DNA of 64,000 nt from JAAYCI01 sp964369525. Lineage in GTDB: Bacteria; Bacillota; Clostridia; Oscillospirales; Ruminococcaceae. Below the pieces are notes generated by a model. It did not search any database and was not told where the DNA came from. It was given only the letters and a program-made list of their open reading frames with translations. The position numbers and the translations under genes were made by a program. Below, one piece after another: positions 54,209 through 61,980 of the stretch (position 1 is its first letter; every line of letters starts with the position of its first letter). The stretch lies in assembly GCA_964369525.1 (NCBI GenBank), contig CAYJEW010000006.1, positions 1 to 64,000 on the forward strand, in the 5' to 3' direction.

Positions 54209-55051
54209 TTATGTCTTGGAAACATACGAAATAGCACAAGCCCCTGGGCCAATGTGGGTGCCGATAATTGGCCCAACAGCGAATGTTTCGGTGTTTTCAA
54301 GATGGTACTTGACTGTGGCAATTCTGCTAAGCTTTTTCGCTTTTTCTGTAGTGTACGTGTAGCCAAAAAATACAGGGAAGCTTGGGTCAAACTCAGGGTT
54401 TTTCTCCACCTGATTGATAAGCCCTGTAATAGCTCCGGCGCTGCCGCGCGCCTTGCCGCACATTTCAATATTGCCATCCTTCAGCTGCACAATAGGCTTT
54501 ACCCCAAGCGCAGATCCAATAAGCTCTGCTGTTTTGGGAATACGCCCGCCCTTACGCAGGAATTTCAGTGTGTCCAGCGCGCCGTAGGTGCGCACCCTGC
54601 CTGCCGCTTCGCTTATTATAGCAACAATCTCTTTCGCCAGCAGCCCGCGGTCGCGCAGCGTAACCGCGTGGTTTACCAAAAGCCTAAGGCCAATAATAGC
54701 TTGCAAAGAGTCAATAATGTAAATTTTGTCGTAATCCACCATCTCTTTGGCAATAAGTGCGCTTTGCATTGTGCCGCTCAGCTTGCTGCTTAGCATAATA
54801 GCAATCACCTCATCACCATCGGTTTTTGCTTGTGTAAATGCCGGCAGAAAGTCGGCGGGTGAGGGCTGGCTGGTTGTGGGTAGGTCGTTTTCGGTATCCA
54901 GCAAACGATAAAATTCTTCAAAGAATTCGTCTTGCGCAGGGTCGTACTCAACGCCGCTAAATGTAACACCCAGCGGTACTAGCGTAACACCCATATCAAT
55001 GGATTGCTTTAATGATATATCAGATGCTGTATCGGTTAAAATTCTAATCAA
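54209..55051 (-). CDS. DegV-family fatty-acid-binding protein
   Basis: 280 residues with the DegV pattern: ILTDTASDIS at the start, VTLVPLGVTFSG, TSQPSPADFLPAF, the SSKLSGTMQSA lipid-carboxylate loop, and GTHIGPGACAISY at the end. DegV/FakB proteins bind a fatty acid and present it to a FakA kinase for phosphorylation; no fakA is in this window. The TTG start at 55051 is used because the family-typical MIRILTDTASD begins there and GAGG lies 8 nt upstream. It has a near-perfect promoter with a palindrome at the start site. Confidence 0.94.
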   Translation of the reverse strand: MIRILTDTASDISLKQSIDMGVTLVPLGVTFSGVEYDPAQDEFFEEFYRLLDTENDLPTTSQPSPADFLPAFTQAKTDGDEVIAIMLSSKLSGTMQSALIAKEMVDYDKIYIIDSLQAIIGLRLLVNHAVTLRDRGLLAKEIVAIISEAAGRVRTYGALDTLKFLRKGGRIPKTAELIGSALGVKPIVQLKDGNIEMCGKARGSAGAITGLINQVEKNPEFDPSFPVFFGYTYTTEKAKKLSRIATVKYHLENTETFAVGPIIGTHIGPGACAISYVSKT

Positions 55052-55103
55052 TTGTTTTACCTCGGTTTTTCTATAAATTTAAATTCGTAATATTTATGAT
55101 ATA

Positions 55104-55122
55104 AGTTACAGCTGTTGTAACT
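55104..55122. promoter_or_regulatory. Palindromic operator candidate at the degV start site
   Basis: AGTTACAGCTGTTGTAACT: perfect 7-bp arms, 5-nt centre, overlapping the predicted degV transcription start (near 55124). Its TTACA/TGTAA half-sites recur in the palindrome at 55326-55342. Confidence 0.55.
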
Positions 55123-55130
55123 TTCGAGCA

Positions 55131-55160
55131 ATTATACCCATTATTCGCACTACTTGTCAA
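55131..55160 (-). promoter_or_regulatory. Strong sigma-A promoter of degV
   Basis: On the minus strand a perfect TTGACA (55155-55160), 18 nt, perfect TATAAT (55131-55136). Confidence 0.88.
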
Positions 55161-55325
55161 GCAAACAGCTCAATTTATGAACAAATTATGTCAAGAAAAA
55201 TTACAATTGACATACAGCCGACAAAAAAATAAAACCATCGAAAAATATTTTTTTTGTAAAATTGGGCGCTTTTACCAATCGAGACGGATATATATTATAC
55301 AAAACGCAAATTCAGCATAAGCCTC

Positions 55326-55355
55326 TTGTAATAATATTACAAATTAGAGTATAAT
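55326..55355 (+). promoter_or_regulatory. Promoter of BKACE 1 with palindrome over the -35
   Basis: TTGTAA (55326-55331), 18 nt, perfect TATAAT (55350-55355). The -35 is the left arm of a perfect palindrome TTGTAATAATATTACAA (55326-55342), a likely repressor site; it is Rex-box-like in its TTGT/ACAA ends but not a clear Rex box. The rest of the region (55161-55325) is AT-rich with no gene. Confidence 0.7.
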
Positions 55356-55452
55356 ATAGAGGCTGGGCATTTTAGTGTGCTTAGCAACGTAATGCAACAC
55401 TGCGCGGCACTGCCGCACAGAAAAGATAACTTCTAAAGGGAGGATTTTTAAC

Positions 55453-56439
55453 ATGGACAACTATCTCGTAGGCCAAGTTCGTAACACTTATGACTATTGC
55501 CAGACTATCAACCGTATGGGCGCTGAAGGTCTTCCGCCTGTAATCATCACCTGTGCTATCACCGGTGGTATCCACGGCGCAGAAGCTAACCCCAACCTGC
55601 CTGAAAAACCAGAAGATCAAGCCCAAGCTGCACTGGATGCATACAATGCAGGCGCTTCGATGGTTCACATTCATGCTCGTAACCCTGAAACAGGCTACAG
55701 CACCACTTCGGTAAGATACGAAGAGTTTTTGAAGGTTAACCAGCTGGTTCGTGAAAAATGTCCAGACCTTATCATCAACAACACTTCGGTTGGCGCTCGC
55801 TACATCTTTGACGACAAAGGTGCAGGCCCTCTGCAAACACCTAGCCCAGAGGCTCGCCCTGAAGTTGTTTCGCTAGACCTTGTTGTTACTCGTATCAAAG
55901 CAAAACTAAAAGCTCGTCCAGCGCCTCTTACCGGCCGCGACAAAGATGTTATGTTTGACCTAAACCTTGGCATCCGTGCTGACGAAGCTCTGGAAGTTCT
56001 TGAAATATTCGACAAATTTGATTGCAAACCCGAATACGAACTGTTTAGCCTTGACGGCATCAAAATCCTGAACGATGTACTGCGCACCTACAAAGGCGAC
56101 GGCAGGCCCTGGGTTTCCCTGCTACTCGGCGGCAACGGCACATTCCCCTCCATCCGCACACTGATGGAAGCTGCCGATCTTCTGCCTGCAGAGGCTCTGT
56201 TTAATGTTATCGGTATCGGTTCTGCCCAAATCCCAATGGCTACCGCCGGTATCGTACTTGGCCACCACGTACGTGTAGGCCTGGAAGACAACGTTTATTA
56301 CAGCAAGGGCGTTCTGGCCGAAAGCAATGGCCAAATGGTAGAGCGTGTTGCATCGATTGCTAAAGCAGTTGGTCGCCGCATTGCTACTCCTGCAGAAGCT
56401 CGCGAAATGCTGGGCTTGGGCGCACCTCGCCAGTACTAA
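55453..56439 (+). CDS. BKACE family enzyme 1 (3-keto-5-aminohexanoate cleavage protein-like)
   Basis: 328 residues of the beta-keto acid cleavage enzyme family, which moves an acetyl-CoA-derived CoA onto a fragment of a beta-keto acid, releasing acetoacetate. The zinc ligands are visible as VHIHAR (His72, His74) and the Glu of RVGLEDN; Arg and Asp of the same motif (R-V-G-L-E-D) match the catalytic residues known from Cloacimonas Kce. The rich use of C-ending codons (ATC, TTC, AAC), a strong promoter and terminator suggest high expression. GGGAGGA precedes the ATG. The N-terminal 25 residues exceed those of typical Kce. No other lysine fermentation gene lies here, so the true substrate is open. 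Confidence 0.88.
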   Translation: MDNYLVGQVRNTYDYCQTINRMGAEGLPPVIITCAITGGIHGAEANPNLPEKPEDQAQAALDAYNAGASMVHIHARNPETGYSTTSVRYEEFLKVNQLVREKCPDLIINNTSVGARYIFDDKGAGPLQTPSPEARPEVVSLDLVVTRIKAKLKARPAPLTGRDKDVMFDLNLGIRADEALEVLEIFDKFDCKPEYELFSLDGIKILNDVLRTYKGDGRPWVSLLLGGNGTFPSIRTLMEAADLLPAEALFNVIGIGSAQIPMATAGIVLGHHVRVGLEDNVYYSKGVLAESNGQMVERVASIAKAVGRRIATPAEAREMLGLGAPRQY

Positions 56440-56484
56440 GTTAAAGCCACACGCAGCGCACATGTGCGTTTGCGTTTACGCTGC

Positions 56485-56514
56485 AAAGCCACCCCAAACG
56501 GGGTGGCTTTTTTA
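56485..56514 (+). terminator. Intrinsic terminator of BKACE 1
   Basis: 11-bp stem AAAGCCACCCC with GGGGTGGCTTT, loop AAAC, then TTTA; 46 nt after the stop. A further hairpin-prone stretch (GCAGCG...CGCTGC) lies just upstream. Confidence 0.92.
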
Positions 56515-56519
56515 TCTGC

Positions 56520-56548
56520 TTGCTAATGATTGTACGGTGTGATAAAAT
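56520..56548 (+). promoter_or_regulatory. Candidate promoter of the NeuB-like gene
   Basis: TTGCTA (56520-56525), 17 nt, TAAAAT (56543-56548), 77 nt before the start. Confidence 0.45.
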
Positions 56549-56625
56549 TTAGGTACATATCTTTTTAAAAAACAGGAAGCGCCGCTGGCTGTGTTTTGCA
56601 CAGTAGCAAGGAAGGGGCATAGCAG

Positions 56626-57444
56626 ATGATAATAGCAGATTTAGGCATAAACCATAATGGGGATGTTCAGCTAGCAAAAAAAATGATAGATGCAGCGGTT
56701 GATGCCGGCTGTAATCTGGTAAAATTCCAAAAGCGCACAGTAGACAAAGTGTTTAGCCACGAGTACCTAAACTCATTGTTCGAGAGCCCTTGGGGCAGCA
56801 CTCAGCGGCAGTTTAGAGAGCATGTTGAGTTTGGCCTTAGCGAATATCAAGAGCTAGACGCATACTGCAAACAAAAAGGTATAGAGTGGTTTGCCTCGGC
56901 ATGGGATGTAGATTCGCAGCTTTTTTTACGTCAATTTAATCTGCAGTACAATAAAGTGGCATCGCCAATGCTCACCAATGTACCGCTGCTGGAGACTATT
57001 GCCGAAGAGGATAAATATACTTTTATTTCCACGGCATTTGCAAGCTGGCCAGAGGTAGACACCGCGCTGGCATTGCTAAGCGGCGTGCCATACACACTGC
57101 TGCACTCGGCCAGTGTTAGGCCCATAAAGGAAAGCCAGGCCAATTTGCGCACGCTAGAGGTTATGCGCGAGAGGTTTTCCTGTTCGGTTGGCTATAGCGG
57201 CCTTGAAAAAAGTCATTTTGTCAGCGTGCTGGCCCATACAATGGGCGCCGAGGTTATCCAAAGGCGTATCACGCTGGACAATGCCATGTTCGGCCCTCAT
57301 CAGGCGTCGTCTGTGCAGCCTAAAGAGCTTTGCGACTTTGTGGATATCATTCGCCGCGCCACCCGAATTATAGGCGATGGCAGCCGCGTTATTACCCCGG
57401 AAAATATCCAAATGCGCTCGCTGGTTGCATCAGGAGAGATGTAG
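56626..57444 (+). CDS. Short NeuB-family (sialic-acid-synthase-like) protein
   Basis: 272 residues covering the TIM-barrel of N-acetylneuraminate synthases: IADLGINHNGDVQLAKKMID, AGCNLVKFQKR, IEWFASAWD, KVASPMLTNVPLLE, STAFASWPEV, SVGYSG and RRITLDNAMFGPHQASS. The family condenses PEP with a hexosamine to make nonulosonic acids such as sialic, legionaminic or pseudaminic acid. The usual C-terminal SAF (antifreeze-like) domain of about 60-70 residues is absent, and the frame ends cleanly, so it is a naturally short form or a truncation. It could feed flagellin or surface glycans; the partner genes are not nearby. AAGGGGC precedes the ATG. Confidence 0.82.
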   Translation: MIIADLGINHNGDVQLAKKMIDAAVDAGCNLVKFQKRTVDKVFSHEYLNSLFESPWGSTQRQFREHVEFGLSEYQELDAYCKQKGIEWFASAWDVDSQLFLRQFNLQYNKVASPMLTNVPLLETIAEEDKYTFISTAFASWPEVDTALALLSGVPYTLLHSASVRPIKESQANLRTLEVMRERFSCSVGYSGLEKSHFVSVLAHTMGAEVIQRRITLDNAMFGPHQASSVQPKELCDFVDIIRRATRIIGDGSRVITPENIQMRSLVASGEM

Positions 57445-57516
57445 TATTTGGTATTTTCAGTATAATGTGATACAATGCAAACAATCAACAGGGCTGCCGC
57501 AAACAAGCACAGCTGC

Positions 57517-57546
57517 TTGTAAACGGTGGCTTTGTTTTGTTATAAT
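57517..57546 (+). promoter_or_regulatory. Sigma-A promoter of asnA
   Basis: TTGTAA (57517-57522), 18 nt, perfect TATAAT (57541-57546), 34 nt before the start codon. The -35 overlaps a small hairpin (ACAAGC with GCTTGT). Confidence 0.65.
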
Positions 57547-57579
57547 CAACCCCCTAACCAACCTTTAAAGGAGCACTTT

Positions 57580-58569
57580 ATGCATGCCTATAAGTCTAAG
57601 CTAGACCTAATTGCAACCGAGCAGGCCATAAAATTTATTAAGGATAACTTCGAGGCCGAGCTAGCACGCGAGCTTTTGCTCACACGTGTTTCAGCACCGT
57701 TGTTTGTGCCAAAGCAAAGCGGCTTAAATGATGACTTGAATGGAATAGAGCGCTCGGTGGCATTCGATATAAGGCAAACAGGCGAGGTGGCAGAGGTTGT
57801 GCACAGCCTTGCAAAGTGGAAGCGCCATGCGCTGGCAGTTTATGGCTTTAAACCACACACAGGCCTTTACACCGATATGAACGCAATTCGCCGTGATGAG
57901 GATTGTGACGAAATACACTCTTTGTATGTAGACCAATGGGACTGGGAAAAGATAATCATTGAGCAAGACCGCACAATTGATTATTTGAAACAGACGGTAA
58001 ATCAGATATACAAGGTTATCCGCAAGGTGGCCACAGCAGTTAGGCGTAATTATCCACAAACAGGCATAGAGCTGCCCGATGAAATAACATTTTTAACCAC
58101 CCAGCAGCTGGAAGATGAGTACCCCACGCTTACCCCAATGCAGCGCGAAAATGAGGTTGCAGCCCGCTATGGGGCGGTGTTCTTAATTGGAATCGGCGGG
58201 GCGCTGCGCTCGGGTACCCCTCACGATGGCCGCGCGCCCGACTATGACGACTGGGCACTAAATGGTGACATTATTGTGTACAATCAGGTATTGCAGCGTG
58301 CATTTGAGCTGTCGTCAATGGGTATTAGGGTAGATGCGCAAAGCCTGAAAAACCAGCTAGAGACAACAAATCAACTACACCGCCTAGAGTTTCCATTCCA
58401 CTCAGCGCTTATGAAAGGCCGCCTGCCGTATACCATTGGCGGCGGTATTGGGCAGTCCAGGCTGTGTATGTTAATGCTGGAAAAAGCACACATAGGTGAG
58501 GTGCAGTCGTCGGTTTGGCCGCAAAGCATGATTGAACAGTGCGAGCAAAACAATATATTTTTGCTGTAA
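57580..58569 (+). CDS. asnA: Aspartate-ammonia ligase (AsnA type)
   Basis: Makes asparagine from aspartate, ammonia and ATP. The 329-residue protein has the class II synthetase-like AsnA motifs: LTRVSAPLFVPKQSGLNDDL, VHSLAKWKRHAL, GLYTDMNAIRRDED, HSLYVDQWDWEK and GGGIGQSRLCMLML. Length matches the family (about 330). The ATG at 57580 follows AAAGGAG with 6 nt spacing. Ammonia dependence fits an organism living in amino-acid-rich, ammonia-rich habitats, as does gdhA at the left edge. Confidence 0.97.
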   Translation: MHAYKSKLDLIATEQAIKFIKDNFEAELARELLLTRVSAPLFVPKQSGLNDDLNGIERSVAFDIRQTGEVAEVVHSLAKWKRHALAVYGFKPHTGLYTDMNAIRRDEDCDEIHSLYVDQWDWEKIIIEQDRTIDYLKQTVNQIYKVIRKVATAVRRNYPQTGIELPDEITFLTTQQLEDEYPTLTPMQRENEVAARYGAVFLIGIGGALRSGTPHDGRAPDYDDWALNGDIIVYNQVLQRAFELSSMGIRVDAQSLKNQLETTNQLHRLEFPFHSALMKGRLPYTIGGGIGQSRLCMLMLEKAHIGEVQSSVWPQSMIEQCEQNNIFLL

Positions 58570-58623
58570 TGTAGGCCCAAATCCTACATTGCGGCAATTC
58601 ACATGCCTCATTTAATTCTTAAG

Positions 58624-58645
58624 CACAACCGTAAAGGTTGTGTTT
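58624..58645 (+). terminator. Weak terminator of asnA
   Basis: CACAACC with GGTTGTG, loop GTAAA, followed by TTTA. Another hairpin AATGTAGG with CCTACATT (58568-58590) lies right at the asnA stop. Confidence 0.5.
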
Positions 58646-58666
58646 ATATGCAAATTTTGTTATGCT
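58638..58666 (+). promoter_or_regulatory. Candidate promoter of the lipoprotein at 58.7 kb
   Basis: TTGTGT (58638-58643), 17 nt, TATGCT (58661-58666). It overlaps the preceding hairpin. Confidence 0.45.
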
Positions 58667-58726
58667 TAAACCAGAGATAAACAAACAACAACCCGATAGT
58701 TTTTGCGTTAAACAAGGAGGTACTTC

Positions 58727-59569
58727 ATGGCATTAAACATTCGCAAACGCAGTATATTTGTACTTACTTTGGCATTGTCCATCATGCTGGTACTGTCGGC
58801 CTGTAGCTCTACTTCAGGCACCGAGGCTTCTGCAGACGGAGCAGGCGATATGTCCAATAGCGTGTCCGGAATGGGCGCAGAAGAAAACCTAGACCAAAGC
58901 TATTCTGAAGATGAACTATCTGCCGACGGGCGCAATTCCATAGAAACAATTATAAGTATCGCCACCTTGCTAACCCCACCGGCTAGCGGCGAGATAAACG
59001 TGCAGTATGAAGGCATTGCAACGCCAGCTACTGCCGAATGGCACTCATATTATGTCACAAACATTGATGGCACAGAGATAGGCCAGTACTATAAGATGCC
59101 ATTGGAAGAGGAATATTATCTTCTCAACACCGCCACAGGCGCCCCCACAGCAATCTTAATGGACGAGGCAGGCCTGCCATATCTTGAGGGCCAAGAGGGG
59201 CCAAGCCCGTATGCGCTTCATGGCCTCGGCCGCACCCCCGATAAAATCATCTACGCCATATACCCCGAGCTAAACCCAAACTATCTGTTCCTATTCCCAA
59301 TAGAGTATGTTGGCGATGAAACAATCAATGGGGCGGCTTGCTATCGCTATGAAGTTTACAGCTACGAAACAGGCGAAGCGCTAGCCACACTGTATCGCGC
59401 GCAGGACGCCGAAAGTTGGTTCTGGGCTAGCGAAGAAGGCATTGTACAGGTGTATGTGCAGGGTACTTCGGTAGAGTTTACAGGCGCAGTAGAAGCTGAC
59501 GTAGGCGCTGAAACCGATGCCAGCAGTGAAACTGATGCTGAAAGCGAAGCCGACAGCAGTGAGCAATAA
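58727..59569 (+). CDS. Lipoprotein of unknown function
   Basis: 280 residues: a basic n-region (IRKRS), hydrophobic core and lipobox VLSAC (Cys26), so the mature protein is lipid-anchored outside the membrane. An acidic, Ser-rich linker (27-70) is followed by a compact domain rich in Tyr and aromatic residues (75-245; SGEINVQYEGIATPATAEWH to VYVQGTSVEFTG), with the look of a LolA/DUF4412-like lipid-binding beta structure, though no family is certain. The end is a run of Asp/Glu/Ser/Ala repeats. AAGGAGG precedes the ATG. Confidence 0.8.
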   Translation: MALNIRKRSIFVLTLALSIMLVLSACSSTSGTEASADGAGDMSNSVSGMGAEENLDQSYSEDELSADGRNSIETIISIATLLTPPASGEINVQYEGIATPATAEWHSYYVTNIDGTEIGQYYKMPLEEEYYLLNTATGAPTAILMDEAGLPYLEGQEGPSPYALHGLGRTPDKIIYAIYPELNPNYLFLFPIEYVGDETINGAACYRYEVYSYETGEALATLYRAQDAESWFWASEEGIVQVYVQGTSVEFTGAVEADVGAETDASSETDAESEADSSEQ

Positions 59570-59596
59570 AATTACCTAAGGGCAAAAGCTATATTT

Positions 59597-59624
59597 AAAA
59601 GCGAGGCGCAGGCCTCGCTTTTTT
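59597..59624 (+). terminator. Intrinsic terminator of the lipoprotein gene
   Basis: AAAAGCGAGGC with GCCTCGCTTTT, loop of 4, extended by further Ts; 27 nt after the stop. Confidence 0.9.
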
Positions 59625-59650
59625 ATGCGCATCCGCGTTATGCACATATT

Positions 59651-59682
59651 AAAATGCCTCCTGCAGCATGCTGCAGGAGGAA
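59651..59682 (-). terminator. Terminator of BKACE 2, perfect 24-nt palindrome
   Basis: CCTCCTGCAGCATGCTGCAGGAGG (written as two arms, CCTCCTGCAGCA and TGCTGCAGGAGG, 59657-59680) followed on the minus strand by CATTTTAA. 33 nt beyond the BKACE 2 stop. Confidence 0.75.
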
Positions 59683-59712
59683 TTTATTGTAAAATTAACT
59701 GCTAAAGTTAAA

Positions 59713-60555
59713 TTAGCGAGCCAGAGGTTTGATGCCAAGAATTTCGCGAGCTTCTGCCGATGTAGCAGGCTCTTTGCCAAACTCTTTAACAACGCGAACT
59801 GCACGCTCTACCAGCATTTCGTTGGTAGCTTTTACGCCGCGCGAGTAGTACAGGTTGTCTTCCAGGCCAACACGGATGTTGCCGCCCATAGCCAGTGCAG
59901 CATACATCATGGGAAGATGGCCGTTGCCGATACCAGAGCAAGACCAAATTGTGCCTTTTGGCAGGTGGTTAACAAGGTATACTAGGTTCTCAACGTTGGC
60001 TTCCATCATGCCGCCAACACCCAGCATCAGCTGGCAGAACATAGGCTCTTTAATGCGGCCTGCTGCAATGTACATTTCAGCATTTTTAATCATGCCGTAG
60101 TCAAAGATTTCAACTTCAGGCTTAACGTCGTTTGCATTGTAAACTTCGCACAGTTTGTGCAAGAAAGCAGGTGTGTTGCTGAATACAAACTGGTCATTCC
60201 AGTTGAATGTGCCGATGTCGCAAGAACCAATCTCGATACCAGGAATGGTAGCGTGAGGTTTCAGGCGCTCTTCGTCGCTTACAAGGCCGCCGGAAGAGGT
60301 AGCATTGATAACAACGTCGCAGTCTTTGTACTCACGAATCAAGCGTACGCTCTCTGCAAACAGGTCGGCGTCCATGCAACCAATATCAACATTGTCTTGC
60401 ATGCGCATGTGAAGGTGAACAATAGCTGCGCCGGCTTTCCATGCAGCATAAGCACTTGCTGCAATTTCTTGCGGGGTAACAGGTACGTTTTCGTTTTTAG
60501 CTTTTGGAGTGGTAGCTCCGGTTAGGGCACAAGATATAATAACTTTGTCGCTCAT
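59713..60555 (-). CDS. BKACE family enzyme 2
   Basis: 280 residues, the usual BKACE length, with zinc ligands VHLHMR (His47, His49) and RVGLEDNLYYSRG holding the catalytic Arg, Glu and Asp. The opening VIISCALTGATTPKAKNENV is family-typical. It is clearly diverged from BKACE 1 (for example INATSSGG in place of INNTSVGA), so the two probably act on different beta-keto acids. The ATG at 60555 has GGGAG about 9 nt upstream; the longer frame start at 60573 has none. Also C-rich codon use, suggesting high expression. The amidohydrolase gene lies 162 nt upstream on the same strand. Confidence 0.9.
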   Translation of the reverse strand: MSDKVIISCALTGATTPKAKNENVPVTPQEIAASAYAAWKAGAAIVHLHMRMQDNVDIGCMDADLFAESVRLIREYKDCDVVINATSSGGLVSDEERLKPHATIPGIEIGSCDIGTFNWNDQFVFSNTPAFLHKLCEVYNANDVKPEVEIFDYGMIKNAEMYIAAGRIKEPMFCQLMLGVGGMMEANVENLVYLVNHLPKGTIWSCSGIGNGHLPMMYAALAMGGNIRVGLEDNLYYSRGVKATNEMLVERAVRVVKEFGKEPATSAEAREILGIKPLAR

Positions 60556-60614
60556 AGGTAATACTCCCTTCAAATTTTAAACTTGTGTACATACTACACA
60601 GTTGAACCTATATT

Positions 60615-60620
60615 ATTATA
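60615..60620 (-). promoter_or_regulatory. -10 element candidate for BKACE 2
   Basis: A perfect TATAAT on the minus strand, 60 nt before the start, directly preceded by TG; no good -35. A second TATAAT-like hexamer lies near 60651-60658. Confidence 0.4.
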
Positions 60621-60717
60621 CAGCATCTGTAGCAAATTGTATATTATAATTTCAAAAAATATGGCTAAAGTAAAAATTTCATGCAAAGCACACAAAACAA
60701 TATGTAAATATAAGTGG

Positions 60718-61899
60718 CTATGCCAAAATATTGTGGCGGGTTACGCCGTCAATAGCGCAAAACTGGCACTTTGCACTAAGACTACGCAGTGGGTTTTCGC
60801 TAAACACGGCAATGTCTGCGTCTTTGCCTACGGTAAGCGAGCCAATACGGTCGCCAAGGCCAAGAATTTCAGCAGCATTGATGGTAATAGCTTTAAAGGC
60901 AACATCTTCAGGCAGGCCTTCATTTACACACATTCCGGCAACCAGTGTGAGGAACCATATGTGTGTAACAGGCATATCTGTCATAATGGCAAACTTAACA
61001 CCGGCTTTGTGCAGAATAGCTGGTGCGCCAAGCGACATGTTTGTAACCTCGGGCTTAGATGCCACGCCGGAGAGAGGCCCAAGAATAACAGGGCGGCCTG
61101 CCTCGGCAAGTTCTTCTGCAATAAGGTGTCCCTCGGTGCAATGCTCTATCGAAACCTCAACGTCAAACTCGTCGGCAATGCGAATGGCTGTAAGAATATC
61201 GTCGGCACGGTGGGCGTGTGCCTTTATTGGGATTTTTTTGGTTACCACAAGCTCCAAAGCTTCCAGCTTTGCATCGTATGCAGGCATTTTAGAAGCATCT
61301 GCGCCTGCGGCCTCTTTCTTTGCAACATACTGTTTTGCTTTGTAAAGCCACTCGCGTATAAGCGCTGCTGTTGCCATACGGGTAATGGGCATTTTTTCAG
61401 CAGGGCCGTACACGCTTTTTGGGTTTTCGCCAAACGCCATCTTCATGGCAAGTGGGTCACGAATAATCATCTTGTCCACAGCACGGCCGTAGGTTTTCAT
61501 GGCTACAAACTGCCCGCCAATGGGGTTTGCGCTTCCAGGGCCGGTAGCAACAGAGGTAATACCATGCTCTACAGCAATTGGGAACTCACGGTCCATAGGG
61601 TTTATACCATCAATTGCGCGCATGTGTGGGGTTATGGGGTCGCTAGCTTCGTTGCCGTCTGAGCCCTCCCAGCGCAGCGCTGTGCCAAAAATACCAATAT
61701 GGCTGTGCGCGTCAATAAGCCCTGGCAGTATCCACCCACCTTTCGCGTCAATTATTTCGCAGTCTGCCGGTGCGTCAATCGACGCGCCTACGGCTGTGAT
61801 TTTACCATTTTCAGCTAAAACAGCGCCGTTTTCAATGGTGCCTTGGCTGTCCATAGTAAGTACTCTACCATTTTTTATGAGAATTTTGCTCAAAACCAT
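60718..61899 (-). CDS. Amidohydrolase-family protein (imidazolonepropionase-like)
   Basis: 393 residues. A small beta-sandwich start (ILIKNGRVLTMDSQGTIENG, ENGKITAVG) leads into GLIDAHSHIG with the first metal His pair, later HAHRADD and EHCTEGH with further metal His, TDMPV with the catalytic Asp, and closes with NAAEILGLGDRIGSLTVGKD then ADIAVF. This is the layout of imidazolonepropionase-related amidohydrolases such as those acting on cyclic amides or dipeptides. Substrate unknown. The ATG at 61899 is chosen because AAAGGATG precedes it by about 4 nt. Its place upstream of BKACE 2 hints that it might open a cyclic precursor in the same pathway; this is only inferred. Confidence 0.87.
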   Translation of the reverse strand: MVLSKILIKNGRVLTMDSQGTIENGAVLAENGKITAVGASIDAPADCEIIDAKGGWILPGLIDAHSHIGIFGTALRWEGSDGNEASDPITPHMRAIDGINPMDREFPIAVEHGITSVATGPGSANPIGGQFVAMKTYGRAVDKMIIRDPLAMKMAFGENPKSVYGPAEKMPITRMATAALIREWLYKAKQYVAKKEAAGADASKMPAYDAKLEALELVVTKKIPIKAHAHRADDILTAIRIADEFDVEVSIEHCTEGHLIAEELAEAGRPVILGPLSGVASKPEVTNMSLGAPAILHKAGVKFAIMTDMPVTHIWFLTLVAGMCVNEGLPEDVAFKAITINAAEILGLGDRIGSLTVGKDADIAVFSENPLRSLSAKCQFCAIDGVTRHNILA

Positions 61900-61980
61900 C
61901 ACATCCTTTTTTACTATATAAAGTGTGGCTCGGGTTACCCCGGCCACACTTTTATTAAATATTAGCTGTTCGAAGACCTG

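Noticed and set aside
55453..60555. Lysine fermentation operon
   Set aside because: Only BKACE-type enzymes are present. No lysine aminomutases, dehydrogenase, ammonia-lyase or CoA-transferase genes lie in the window.
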